From: Kuafuiihalomonas sp050331295
Lineage (GTDB): Bacteria; Myxococcota; Kuafuiibacteriia; Kuafuiibacteriales; Kuafuiibacteriaceae
DNA: 64,000 bases
Direction: 5' to 3'
Assembly (NCBI GenBank): GCA_050331295.1
Contig: JBHJGZ010000006.1
Location: 496,001-560,000 of the forward strand
Shown here piece after piece: positions 1 through 8,604 of this stretch. The first letter of the stretch is position 1. Each line of letters begins with the position of its first letter. A program made the position numbers and the translations under genes. The notes beneath the pieces are model-generated. The model was not told where the DNA came from. It saw nothing but the letters and a program-made list of their open reading frames with translations, and did no database searches.

Positions 1-1146
1 ACGGGCAATCACGCCCGAGGCTCGGTGACCTGTTTCGTGGGTGATCGCGAGACTGGGGCCAGCGTCGACCAACGCGTGCTCTCTCATCTTCACGGAAGCC
101 AGTCCCCCACCTCGGTGAGGAGCTTGGTGGCCGGGACCTACACTCGACAGGACGGCAACTCTCGACACATTCATAGCTGGATCGGTCCTCGCCAGCCGAC
201 TGCCCAACCCACCGAGTCCCCTCGTGAACTCTTCGACCGGGTGTTCGGGACGTTCATGCCGGGAGGTGAGCCGCCGCAGCTCGATCCGGAGGAGGTGAAG
301 CGGGCGCGGTACGAGCGCAGCATCCTGGACGCCGCGATGGAACAGGTTCGCCACGTCACCAGCGATGCATACGGACTGGGCTCGGCATCCAAATCGAAAG
401 TCAACCTTCACCTGGAGCGGATCCGCGAACTCGAGCAGCGCATCTTTGACCCGGATGCGGCTCGACCTCCGAGCCCACCGGTCGCCACCGATGGGTCGTG
501 CCCACCAAACGCTCCGCCAGAGTTCACACACCCCGAAATGGTGGAGATCCAGAAGACCGTGAACAACGAAGGCGTACGCATGGACGTCAACCGCTGGATG
601 GAACTCTGGCACGCCATGGCGGACGTCTACGCCATGGCCGTCCAATGCGATGTGACCCGCTTCGGAAACATCCAGTTTCAGTCCGGAGGTGAACGGATCG
701 AGCTATATGGAAGCCATACCGCCTATGGCCAGACTCGGAGCTTCGACGACATCAAAACGTCGCACGACTACTGGCACGGCTGGTCCAACGGAAACGACAA
801 CGAAAGGCGTATGCTGGACCACATCTGGCTGATGACGGCCGAGATCACCTACTTCCTTCAGGCCCTCGACAACCCAGAATTCCGAGACGCCAACGGCAAA
901 ACGATACTGGAAAATGCACTGGTGTTGGTGGGCACGGAACTCGGCGACGGTCGAGGTCACGACATCGAAGAGGTCTTCCACCTCATCGCCGGAGCGAATG
1001 GAGCCATCCGAACCGGTGTCGTGGCGGCGGACCGCCAGGCTACCGAGCTCTACAATGCCGGCATCCGGGCCCTCGGTATCTCCGATCTTTCGATGGAAGG
1101 TGACCGAGACTTTGCAGGACGTGTTGCAGACGAGGTCCTGACCTGA
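1..1146 (+). CDS. DUF1552 domain protein, 5' truncated by window edge
   Basis: The reading frame is open from base 1, so the true start lies upstream; the first in-window start codon (GTG at 25) is internal. The visible 381 residues match the C-terminal two thirds of DUF1552 proteins: a region naming a GxF-MPGG segment, a basic 'KSKVNLHLERIRELEQRI' helix, then a C-terminal part ending in 'LVLVGTELGDGRGHDIEEVFHLI'-like sequence with conserved G-E-G-D-G and H residues. DUF1552 proteins are secreted or periplasmic proteins of unknown function, related at a distance to sulfatase/alkaline-phosphatase folds. They usually sit beside a DUF1592/DUF1588 haem-type gene, which would be off the left edge. 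Function unknown. Confidence 0.8.
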   Translation, partial: TGNHARGSVTCFVGDRETGASVDQRVLSHLHGSQSPTSVRSLVAGTYTRQDGNSRHIHSWIGPRQPTAQPTESPRELFDRVFGTFMPGGEPPQLDPEEVKRARYERSILDAAMEQVRHVTSDAYGLGSASKSKVNLHLERIRELEQRIFDPDAARPPSPPVATDGSCPPNAPPEFTHPEMVEIQKTVNNEGVRMDVNRWMELWHAMADVYAMAVQCDVTRFGNIQFQSGGERIELYGSHTAYGQTRSFDDIKTSHDYWHGWSNGNDNERRMLDHIWLMTAEITYFLQALDNPEFRDANGKTILENALVLVGTELGDGRGHDIEEVFHLIAGANGAIRTGVVAADRQATELYNAGIRALGISDLSMEGDRDFAGRVADEVLT

Positions 1147-1155
1147 CCCTTCGCC

Positions 1156-1599
1156 TCAAGGTTCCGGGACTACCCCTTGCACGCCGACCCCGTGTTCGTA
1201 CACCAGTGTTCCGCCGGTGTAGCCTACCCAGGTGACATAACCCGTTAGAACCAGTCCGAGACCGAAACCCAACCATCCGGCCCGAGGGCTCGGACCCCAT
1301 CGTCGTTCCAGCACGAGGCGGACGCCCAAGACGACGATCAGAGCCCACGGTAGCATCTCGGCATACTCCTCGTGTCCGCCGAGGAGCTCATGGGAAAATC
1401 CTGTCTCGACCGCCGCCTCATAGGCTGCCTCGCCGGTGGCAGACGCCACCATCGAACCGAGAAGTGCCACCGCCAAGACGGCGAGCGCGGCAAGGCTCAA
1501 GATCCGTTGACCGGTCAGACTGCGCGCCAATTCGAACCACGGATAGAGCAGCACTGCGCCGATCGGCAGGTGAACCACCGCCGGATGTAGTTCATCCAT
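1156..1599 (-). CDS. DUF2231-type membrane protein
   Basis: A 147-residue protein with about four hydrophobic segments, beginning with the 'MDELHPAVVHLPIG' motif typical of DUF2231 inner-membrane proteins. The family has conserved histidines near the N-terminus and in the middle ('SHELLGGHEEYAE'). Proposed roles include haem or redox binding, but none is established. I prefer the ATG at 1599 because the family starts right at the LHPxxVHxP motif and a GAGG lies 4-5 bases upstream. A TTG at 1635 would overlap the stop of the upstream HD-domain gene and would imply coupling. The gene is the last of the leftward run that starts at pspA. Confidence 0.75.
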   Translation of the reverse strand: MDELHPAVVHLPIGAVLLYPWFELARSLTGQRILSLAALAVLAVALLGSMVASATGEAAYEAAVETGFSHELLGGHEEYAEMLPWALIVVLGVRLVLERRWGPSPRAGWLGFGLGLVLTGYVTWVGYTGGTLVYEHGVGVQGVVPEP

Positions 1600-1631
1600 C
1601 CTCGTGGGTGTGGCCCATCCGAACCCTAAGC

Positions 1632-2924
1632 TCAAGCGAGTGAAAGACTCTGGCTATCCAAGATGCGAATCGGCTGAATGGCCATCACCTTCATGAAGAC
1701 CCGGAGCAGCGCCGGGTCGAATCGGTGCTGGAGTTCGCTCGCCATGAGGGCCATGGCGATGGACGGTCCGTACGCTTCTCGATACGGACGTTTGGACGTG
1801 AGCGCGTCGAAACACTCGGCAATGGCGATGATCCGGCCGTAGAGCCCGAGGCCAACCCTCGGCATCACGAGCTCCACAGAACCGTCCGAGGCGCGCCGAG
1901 GGATTGCGTAGTCGACCCGACTCTCGTACGCGGCCACGATCCGAAGCATCGTGCTCCGGTCGATACCGCGGGTCGCGAGGACCGCCTTGGCTGTCCGCAG
2001 CGGGAAGAGGTCGACCTTCCGGCGCTCCTCCGGCTTGAGCTGTCCCCGGCGCTCCAAGATCTGCTCGGGAAGGTCCGTGAGCCCCAGCTGGGAAAAGAGA
2101 GCCGCCATGCCCAGCTCATGGAGCTGCCGTTTGTCGAGGCCCAGCTCGCCTCCGAACACGATGCTGATGAGACAGGTATTGACGGAGTGATATGGAAGAT
2201 AATCGGTGTCGGATCGATTGGTGGTGAGCCCCAGGAACTGGGTTCTTTGATCTTTCGAGAGATCCACCAGGTCCTGCACCAGTCGCCCCGCCTTGGCCAA
2301 AGGAAGGCTGAGATCCTTCTTCCGAGCCTTGTCCAAGTAGTGGGTCATGAAGAAGATGGCTCGGGCGTAGACCGTCAGCAGGTATTTCTTCCGGTCGACT
2401 TGCTGGTTGAGGTCCGGATCCTCCTGCATCTTGTCCAAGATTTCTTTCACCGCCTGGAAGCGGGAAAGCTTCATGTTCAGCAGCTGATGTCCTTCGGCTC
2501 CATCCTCCGGAGCAGCCCCTCGAAACTCCGTGGTGAATAGGTGTAGAAAGTTGCGGATCTCCTGACTGGTGACCGGACGGTTGCTGACGAAGCCGCCGAT
2601 ATCGCGGGTCTGCATCTCACTCGTCAGGTAACGCACCGTATCCAGGGCCTGAAAATCGAACTTCACGCGAACATTGTTGATGAAGACGCTTGTTTCGATC
2701 GCCTGGAGGTTGAGCTTCTTCTCCGAAGCGATCACCGTATTCAGGTTCTGTCGAAGCGCCTCCACCGGCTTCAGGAAGACCGCGTTATCAGGACTGTAAA
2801 TCTTCACATTCCGCACCAACGAACTCAGGTTCAGGACGACGTCTCGTCCCAACTTGTTCATGCGGATTTCCCGACGATAGTCGATGAGGTCGGCCGACGC
2901 CTTGTCTCCGCCCGCGACACTCAC
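1632..2924 (-). CDS. HD-GYP-like protein with degenerate catalytic motifs
   Basis: A 430-residue protein. The N-terminal ~200 residues are alpha-helical and of unknown type. The C-terminal half aligns with HD-GYP cyclic-di-GMP phosphodiesterases: 'YHSVNTCLISIVFG' around residue 245, 'ELGMAALFSQLGL' where a normal HD domain has LLHDIGK, 'VAAYESRVDYAIPR' where HHE..DG.GYP is expected, and the family-typical 'IIAIAECFDALTSKRPYREA'. The metal-binding HD pair and the GYP loop are therefore lost, and I infer a non-catalytic regulator or c-di-GMP sensor. The GTG start at 2924 overlaps the stop of the HEAT gene (GTGA), indicating translational coupling. A longer open frame to 3347 lies inside that gene and is not a likely start. 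Confidence 0.8.
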   Translation of the reverse strand: MSVAGGDKASADLIDYRREIRMNKLGRDVVLNLSSLVRNVKIYSPDNAVFLKPVEALRQNLNTVIASEKKLNLQAIETSVFINNVRVKFDFQALDTVRYLTSEMQTRDIGGFVSNRPVTSQEIRNFLHLFTTEFRGAAPEDGAEGHQLLNMKLSRFQAVKEILDKMQEDPDLNQQVDRKKYLLTVYARAIFFMTHYLDKARKKDLSLPLAKAGRLVQDLVDLSKDQRTQFLGLTTNRSDTDYLPYHSVNTCLISIVFGGELGLDKRQLHELGMAALFSQLGLTDLPEQILERRGQLKPEERRKVDLFPLRTAKAVLATRGIDRSTMLRIVAAYESRVDYAIPRRASDGSVELVMPRVGLGLYGRIIAIAECFDALTSKRPYREAYGPSIAMALMASELQHRFDPALLRVFMKVMAIQPIRILDSQSLSLA

Positions 2925-4690
2925 GACGACGCCTCCTCGGGCTCGCGACCCTCCAGCTGCGCCTTGAGGCGGAGCGCCGCCTTCTGAGCGGCGACCATGA
3001 TCTCCTTCGAGTTGCTCCGATTCTGGACCTCTCGGGCCAGGACCTTGAACGCTCCGACCGTCCCCATCGCGCTCAGACCTTGAATGGCCAGGCCCTTGAG
3101 TTCGTTCTGACGGCCTTTCTGAAAGAACCCAGCTTTGCGCTCGAAGACTCCCCGAAGAAACTTCAAAGCGGGCTCGGTACGGGTCTCTCCAAGGGCGGCG
3201 AACAAGGTCATCTTCTCGCGCTGATCTCGGCCATCGAATCCATCCTCTTGCACGAGACGGATGAAGAAATCGGCCGAGCGAATCGGCGCTCGCTGGGCGA
3301 GAGCACGGTACGCGCCCATTCGGATCTGAAGCTCCGAATCCCGGCACGCCCGCTCGATGAAGCGAAGCGCGCGCTCGTCCCTGGTTTGAGCCAAGAGCCG
3401 GAGCCCCTGAAGCCGGACCATGATATTTTCATTGGAGAGTGTGATCGCCACGAGATCCACGTAATCCTTCGGGTTGATCCGCTTTAGAATCTCGAGGAGG
3501 TCCTTGACCACGTTCGAGGAGCGCTTCCCGAGCCGTGCGCCGACGACGGCGACGTGGTCTTTGCCGATTTCCGCCAAGACCTCCACCAAGATCTTCCGCG
3601 CCTCGACGCGCTCCAAACCTTCCAGCATCTCCAGCAGCGGCTCCAGCTCGTCGGGTCCGCACACCGACAGATAGTTTCTCACCGCGTCGTGGTCGAACTC
3701 CTTGGACAGCTTCATGTACCGACCCAGGGCATCGAGGCGCTGCACGTCGACCATTCGGCTCTTGATCAGGTCACCGATCCGGCTCACCTGTTCTCGCGTC
3801 TCGACCGGAAGGTCTTTCCCGGCCAGTTGTCGAAATCGTTCCAAGAGATTGCCGACCCCCCGGATGTCTTCACTGAGCAGAAGTGCATCCAGAACCTGGG
3901 TAAAGGCGTCGGACAAGGTGTCGAAGTCTTCCTCCGCGCACTCGTGCTCCAGGATCTGAAAGAGGATGAAGACGACCTTCGGAAAGACCCGTTCTTTCTG
4001 CTCGTGGAGAATCTCGTCTTGGGCTCGGGCTTTGTCTGCTTCCTGCGCCGTTCGACCGCTGATGATCCCTCCTCGAACCTGCTCCAGGTTATCCAATTCG
4101 AGGGTCAAATCTTCCACGTGGAGGCGCGCAAATCTCGCCACGTCGTCGGTGGTGGCGGCCAATCGCTCCCTCAGAAAGCTCACGATCTTCTGAACTTCAA
4201 TCTCGACCTCGTTCTCCGAGAGTTCACCAAATCCGAATCCTTCGACAACGATATACTCGATGGACTCAAATTCCTCCTTCCAAAGCCGCGTGACCATGTC
4301 CTCTTGAAACGCGGCCTCCTCCGGCAAGCGTTCCTTCGCCAGAAGAACGAAGCGAAGCAACTCTTCTTGCGTAAGCCCCGCCCGGAACACCAAGAATCGA
4401 ACCCCGTCCCGATAGAACTTGTAGGTCAGGTTCTCACGGTCCTGGTCCTCATAGATCGGTTGGTCGTGAAGCTTCAGGCAGAAGGGCTCGAGCTTCAGCG
4501 GAAGACTGTCGTACTTGGACAGGAAGGCGTCCAAAGCTTGGAAGGCCGGTTGCAGAAACTCCTGATAACGAGCCTTGGCGTGTTGGTAGATGTGGAGGTT
4601 CTTGATGCCCTTCAAGAGCAGACGAAAAGCTTCGCTTGCCTCGGCGATATCGGTCTCGTCGCCCGTCCTTTCGACGATGTTTCCGGTCAT
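2921..4690 (-). CDS. HEAT-repeat protein
   Basis: A soluble 589-residue protein with no signal peptide. The N-terminal ~200 residues are a helical domain containing 'LLLKGIKNLHIYQHAKARYQ'. The C-terminal ~280 residues form degenerate HEAT/Armadillo-like helical repeats, for example 'LLEMLEGLERVEARKILVEV' and 'ENIMVRLQGLRLLAQTRDER'. Such scaffolds mediate protein-protein contacts. The gene lies 3 bases after pspA and overlaps the HD-GYP-like gene by 4 bases, so the three proteins are probably co-translated and may form one membrane-stress or signalling complex. The N-terminal region of this protein and that of the HD-GYP-like protein have a similar feel (helices plus 'IYxxxNAxFL' / 'IYQHAKARY' phrases), suggesting a shared domain. 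Exact function unknown. Confidence 0.75.
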   Translation of the reverse strand: MTGNIVERTGDETDIAEASEAFRLLLKGIKNLHIYQHAKARYQEFLQPAFQALDAFLSKYDSLPLKLEPFCLKLHDQPIYEDQDRENLTYKFYRDGVRFLVFRAGLTQEELLRFVLLAKERLPEEAAFQEDMVTRLWKEEFESIEYIVVEGFGFGELSENEVEIEVQKIVSFLRERLAATTDDVARFARLHVEDLTLELDNLEQVRGGIISGRTAQEADKARAQDEILHEQKERVFPKVVFILFQILEHECAEEDFDTLSDAFTQVLDALLLSEDIRGVGNLLERFRQLAGKDLPVETREQVSRIGDLIKSRMVDVQRLDALGRYMKLSKEFDHDAVRNYLSVCGPDELEPLLEMLEGLERVEARKILVEVLAEIGKDHVAVVGARLGKRSSNVVKDLLEILKRINPKDYVDLVAITLSNENIMVRLQGLRLLAQTRDERALRFIERACRDSELQIRMGAYRALAQRAPIRSADFFIRLVQEDGFDGRDQREKMTLFAALGETRTEPALKFLRGVFERKAGFFQKGRQNELKGLAIQGLSAMGTVGAFKVLAREVQNRSNSKEIMVAAQKAALRLKAQLEGREPEEASS

Positions 4691-4693
4691 GCC

Positions 4694-5521
4694 TCAGGTC
4701 TTGCCGAGCTTTCGCTTGAGGGCTTCCAAGGAATCTTCCACCTTGTCCGGCTCGACGTGGGACGCGGCCTCTGCGAGGACTTCTTCGGGCGACGGCTCTT
4801 CACCGTGAGCGTCCGCGCCGGCGGAGTCATCCCGCGCACCCGCGTCGGTTCCCGCGCCGAGCTGTCGGGCTTCGACCTTGGCGCGAAGGCGCGCCAGCGC
4901 ATCCTCGGTGCGGGTGCGCCGCTCCACCCCGGCATCCAGGAGGTCTGGACTCGGATCGCCCACCACCTCGGCCTCCACTTCGGCCCGGATGACCTTCTCT
5001 TCCATCCGATCGAACGCGGCCAGGGCGTTGTGAACGCTGCTTTGGGCCTTGTTGGCGGCGCCGCTCTTGGCCCCTCGGGCGCTGGCCGCCGCCTGGCGGG
5101 CGAGGAGCGCCGCCCGCCGCGCGGGCATCTCGGAAAGGCGGCGCGCGAGTTCTCGCTCCGCGGTCTCCAGCTGCTCGATCTGATTGGTCTGCTCCCGGAT
5201 GGCGGAGTCCTCGGCCTCGGCCCGCTCGTCCGCGGCCAACTTGAGCTCGAGGGCGCGGCGGGCTAGGTCTTCGTCCCCCTTTTCGAGGGCCTGGGTCGCT
5301 TTGCGCTCGAAGGCGTCCGCGTCCGACAAGGCTTTGTCCCGCTTGCGCTCCAGGAGCCGCTTTTGGGTGCGGGCGTCGACGATGGCTTCGCGGGCATCCT
5401 TTTGGCCTCGCTTCATGTCGTCGATGGCCTGGTCGAGGAGTTTGGCGGGGTCCTCTGCCCGCTCGACCAGCGAATTCAGGTTCGACTCGAGGACCTTTGA
5501 AATGCGGCGCAGTATACCCAT
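4694..5521 (-). CDS. pspA: PspA/IM30 family membrane-stress protein
   Basis: A 275-residue, highly charged, almost wholly coiled-coil protein. It starts with 'MGILRRISKVLESNLNSLV', the amphipathic helix by which PspA/Vipp1 proteins bind stressed membranes. The following ~190 residues are the long alpha-helical hairpin of the ESCRT-III-like PspA fold ('AEDPAKLLDQAIDDMKRGQ'). The last ~60 residues are an acidic, low-complexity extension ending in 'EDSLEALKRKLGK', reminiscent of Vipp1-like C-terminal helices. The gene is first in an operon with the HEAT and HD-GYP-like genes, and it is divergent from truD. No pspF or sigma-54 site was seen. Confidence 0.85.
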   Translation of the reverse strand: MGILRRISKVLESNLNSLVERAEDPAKLLDQAIDDMKRGQKDAREAIVDARTQKRLLERKRDKALSDADAFERKATQALEKGDEDLARRALELKLAADERAEAEDSAIREQTNQIEQLETAERELARRLSEMPARRAALLARQAAASARGAKSGAANKAQSSVHNALAAFDRMEEKVIRAEVEAEVVGDPSPDLLDAGVERRTRTEDALARLRAKVEARQLGAGTDAGARDDSAGADAHGEEPSPEEVLAEAASHVEPDKVEDSLEALKRKLGKT

Positions 5522-5639
5522 GGCAGCGAAACCAACGCGAGGCGCTCCAAGATTCCTTATCGCGAGACGGGTTTGTTTCCAACGGCGAGCCCCCGTTCGG
5601 CCTCATGACCTCGGGCCTGACCCGCGCTAGGAGCAGGGG

Positions 5640-6728
5640 GTGCGGGTCACGACGGAGCCGGGCTCGGGCGGGTACGCCGGCGCGAGCGTCGAAGACTTTC
5701 TCGTCGATGAGTACTTACCCTATTCACCCTTGAACGAGGGCGAACACCTTTTCGTTCGCATCCAAAAGAGAGGGCTCACGACCCCCGAGGCCATCCGGCG
5801 TCTGCTGGCGGCCTGGGGTGGGCCTTGCCCCTCCGGCGCGGTGGGTTCGGCCGGGCTCAAGGACCGGCACGCCGTCGCCACCCAATGGCTGAGCCTGCCC
5901 TGGCCCATCAAGACGCCCCTTCCCGTGCCGGTCGAAAGCGACGACGGCGCCCTCATCGTGCTCCAGATGGCCCGCCATCCGCACAAACTCCGGACCGGCC
6001 ACGTCCAGCGCAATCTCTTCGACATCCGGGTGCGCGGGACCACCCGAGCCGGCCTGGAGCGGGCTCAGGTCGTCGCCCACACGCTCATGGCGCGGGGCGC
6101 TCCGATGCGTTTCGGACCCCAGCGATTCGGCCGACGAGGCGACAACGTGCAGACCGGTCTCGCGTGGCTGCAAGGCGGCGGACGACCGCCTCGAGACCGG
6201 CGCCTTCGTCGGCTGCAGGAAAGCGCGGTGCAAGCGTTCGCGTTCAATGCGGTACTCGACCACCGGGTGAGCCGGGGGCTGTGGGATCGCGTCCTGCCCG
6301 GAGATCTCCTCAAAAGAGCAGACTCGGGTGGATTGTTCATCAGCTCGGAACCGGAGAAGGACCAAGCCCGTCTGCGGCAGCTGGAGGTGCACGGTACCGG
6401 TCCCATTATTGGGCGCCGAATGCGCTGGCCAGACGGCCAGGCCAAGGCGCTCGAAGAATCCGTGGTCGAGGGCTTGGGCTGGACCGAGGCGTTGTGGTCC
6501 CGCCTGGGGCCCGGCACTCGGCGGCCCCTGAGGGCTCGACTCGACCCTCCCCTCTCGTTCACGCCCACCGATGACGGCTATCGCGTGCAATTTGGTTTGC
6601 CGGCCGGCGGCTACGCTACGGTGGTCCTGGACGAGTTGGTCAAGCCGCCGGACGGACCTCTGGTGCGCGCGGTGGATTCGCCTTCCGATCTTGCGTCGGT
6701 CCCGGAACGGCCGGACGATCAGCGCTGA
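5640..6728 (+). CDS. truD: tRNA pseudouridine(13) synthase TruD
   Basis: A 362-residue protein. TruD isomerises U13 in the D-stem of certain tRNAs. The catalytic motif 'GSAGLKDRHAVATQW' (family GxKDRxAVTxQ, with the nucleophilic Asp) lies at about residues 75-90, and 'FGPQRFGRRGDN' (family-typical F-GxQRFG) at about residue 160. The length matches the family. The start is GTG at 5640 with a GGAG 8-10 bases upstream. The 3' end overlaps the convergent lipoprotein gene by 10 bases, and the gene is divergent from pspA. Confidence 0.88.
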   Translation: MRVTTEPGSGGYAGASVEDFLVDEYLPYSPLNEGEHLFVRIQKRGLTTPEAIRRLLAAWGGPCPSGAVGSAGLKDRHAVATQWLSLPWPIKTPLPVPVESDDGALIVLQMARHPHKLRTGHVQRNLFDIRVRGTTRAGLERAQVVAHTLMARGAPMRFGPQRFGRRGDNVQTGLAWLQGGGRPPRDRRLRRLQESAVQAFAFNAVLDHRVSRGLWDRVLPGDLLKRADSGGLFISSEPEKDQARLRQLEVHGTGPIIGRRMRWPDGQAKALEESVVEGLGWTEALWSRLGPGTRRPLRARLDPPLSFTPTDDGYRVQFGLPAGGYATVVLDELVKPPDGPLVRAVDSPSDLASVPERPDDQR

Positions 6729-7291
6729 GGATAGTCGCCTTTCTCCACGGTCCGGCGGGCCTCGGCCTCGGAACCTACCTTTCGATAGCGCCCTCGAAAG
6801 GTCAGTTTCGGTCCGCCATCGTAACGCCCCCAACCATCGATGAAGTACACGGTGCGCCCGTCCGGGTCGGTCTTGACCTCTTCGACGAACACCTCCTCGA
6901 CGGATTCGGTCTTTCGAAACCATTTGATCCCGCGGCCGGTCCATTCGCCTTGGTGGACCACTTCCTCGCCGGTGGACTTCACCACCCGGCAGGTCAGGCC
7001 GGCCTCCGTACGCCGATTGGTGGCCTCGGCGGTCACGACCTCCTGGGTCTCGACGTTTTGCTCCCGAAAGCGCCCGTGCTGAAGGTCCGGAGCGTCGCTG
7101 TAGTAGCGCTGCACCACGTTCAAGGTGGTGAGCACTTCGTCCCCCTGAAGGACCTCGAACTGGCCTTTCCAGATTCCGTCCCACGGTTCGAAAACTGCTT
7201 GGGGCGTGTCGCCGGACGGCGTTCCGCCGGAGGAGCATGCGCACCAGAGCATCCCGAACATCAGCCCTGCCTTGGCGCCCGAGCGCTTCAT
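6719..7291 (-). CDS. predicted lipoprotein, unknown function
   Basis: A 190-residue protein with a short signal sequence and a lipobox-like 'MLWCAC' ahead of a Ser/Gly-rich linker, so probably lipid-anchored in the envelope. The mature part ('WDGIWKGQFEVLQGDEVLTT' onward) looks like a small beta-barrel domain, rich in beta-forming residues and resembling lipocalin-like or DUF3598-type domains, but I cannot name a family. It converges on truD with a 10-base overlap of coding ends. Confidence 0.65.
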   Translation of the reverse strand: MKRSGAKAGLMFGMLWCACSSGGTPSGDTPQAVFEPWDGIWKGQFEVLQGDEVLTTLNVVQRYYSDAPDLQHGRFREQNVETQEVVTAEATNRRTEAGLTCRVVKSTGEEVVHQGEWTGRGIKWFRKTESVEEVFVEEVKTDPDGRTVYFIDGWGRYDGGPKLTFRGRYRKVGSEAEARRTVEKGDYPQR

Positions 7292-7390
7292 ATCCCGGCG
7301 ATCGGGTCCGGCACCGCCGGGGTCAACGAAAGACGTCGTACGGGGAGAACGGACGCGAAGAAGTTTCCGCCGTCGGAGGGCGGCCGTGGA

Positions 7391-8527
7391 CTAGCGGCCG
7401 GCCAGATCAGGGTCAGACCAGTGCGGATAGTCCAATCGGAGCTTGCGGAGCCGAAAGTGCGCCTCCACCCACGCGACCAGACGCGGCGTCAAATTCAGGT
7501 CCCGGGTCTCGTCCGGACCCGAAAGATCGAACCGCGCGCTCCGGCCGTCGACCCCGGTGAGCACCAAGACCCGAGGCAGCGCCACGGCGACGATGTCCAC
7601 GGCGTTTCCGCGATAGTGGTGTGAGCGTCTCGCGCCCCGCGGTGTCGCGAAGTCCACGCCAAAGGTATCAGCAAGCTGCCTTGCGGCTCGAATGCTGTGT
7701 CTGAACCCGTCGGGATGCTTCCAGCGAATCGGAACATCGAGCCCCCACGCGGACCGATATCGATGAAGGGTGTCGATGCGCTCTTGGGCACTCTTGGGTC
7801 CTTCCGCCCGGGAGAGAAGGTAGGAACCGTAAATCAAGTAGCCGCGCTCCGGGCTTCGCACCGCCGACTCCACCCGCACCATGGCTCCCTGGCCCTGAAG
7901 CTGCGCGAGCAAAGTCTCGACCCGCTGCCCGAAAGCCGGATTTCGCCGAACGAGCACCTTCAGCTTGTCGCGGTCCGACTCCGGCTCCAGGAAGCGCGCC
8001 GCCCACTCCGGTCCGACCGGACTGCCGTCGGGTGGCGCTTTCATGGCTCGATAGTCGGGCGGCGCCTCCAAAGAGAGTGGTTTGCTCCGAACCCGCCCGT
8101 ACCGGACCACGTCTCGACCGAAAACCTCCCGGGGATGAACCAGAAGGCCAGCCGTGCGGGCCCGGCCCGGGGGGACCGCCAGACCCTCGACACCCCGGAG
8201 GCTGGACGCGGAGGCGCAAACGTCGTCGAGCCAGAGCACGAAGTCCGACGGGTCCACCGGTCGGCCGATGGCCTCTCGCAACGTCCGGGTTTGATTCTCG
8301 GGGAGCTCGGACCCAATCGCGCGGGACCACGCGGCAAGCCGGCTCGAATCCAGGGACGCCTCCGCAAAGTCGATGCGGACGCCCTTCAAGCAAACCGCTG
8401 CAACACCGAGGTGCTCGGCCAGAGTGCCTTGCGGATCGAGGATCTGAAAGGTGCGGTCCGGGACCAGATCCGTCGCGCTCCAGCCGGAAGCCATCGCCAA
8501 AATCCAACCCAAGCCCACCATGGGCAA
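7391..8527 (-). CDS. secreted M15-like (D-Ala-D-Ala carboxypeptidase-type) protein
   Basis: A 378-residue protein with an N-terminal hydrophobic segment ('MVGLGWILAMASGWSA') suggesting export. The first ~200 residues are unassigned. The C-terminal ~150 residues carry the metallopeptidase M15/VanY pattern: 'RRSHHYRGNAVDIVAV' fits the S-x-H-x-x-G-x-A-x-D zinc motif, and a later 'LDYPHWSDPDL' supplies the second histidine. I infer peptidoglycan cross-link or stem-peptide hydrolysis in the periplasm. The gene is divergent from the acyltransferase gene at 8605. The unassigned N-terminal part is larger than usual for the family. Confidence 0.65.
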   Translation of the reverse strand: MPMVGLGWILAMASGWSATDLVPDRTFQILDPQGTLAEHLGVAAVCLKGVRIDFAEASLDSSRLAAWSRAIGSELPENQTRTLREAIGRPVDPSDFVLWLDDVCASASSLRGVEGLAVPPGRARTAGLLVHPREVFGRDVVRYGRVRSKPLSLEAPPDYRAMKAPPDGSPVGPEWAARFLEPESDRDKLKVLVRRNPAFGQRVETLLAQLQGQGAMVRVESAVRSPERGYLIYGSYLLSRAEGPKSAQERIDTLHRYRSAWGLDVPIRWKHPDGFRHSIRAARQLADTFGVDFATPRGARRSHHYRGNAVDIVAVALPRVLVLTGVDGRSARFDLSGPDETRDLNLTPRLVAWVEAHFRLRKLRLDYPHWSDPDLAGR

Positions 8528-8604
8528 ACCGTACGCAACCGCTGCTCGAAGCTCCAGTGACGTTCCGGTGGGGCTCGGGCGACAGCCGTGCTAGTCGTTC
8601 CCTC

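Noticed and set aside
3554..5266. 570-codon plus-strand open frame
   Set aside because: It is antisense to the HEAT and pspA genes, has no family motif, and is the expected by-product of GC-rich third positions.
5724..7244. 506-codon minus-strand open frame
   Set aside because: Antisense to truD, Arg/Gly-rich composition and no motifs.
8032..8604. N-terminal extension of the acyltransferase frame
   Set aside because: Arg/Pro-rich, antisense to the peptidase gene; the protein proper begins at 8605.
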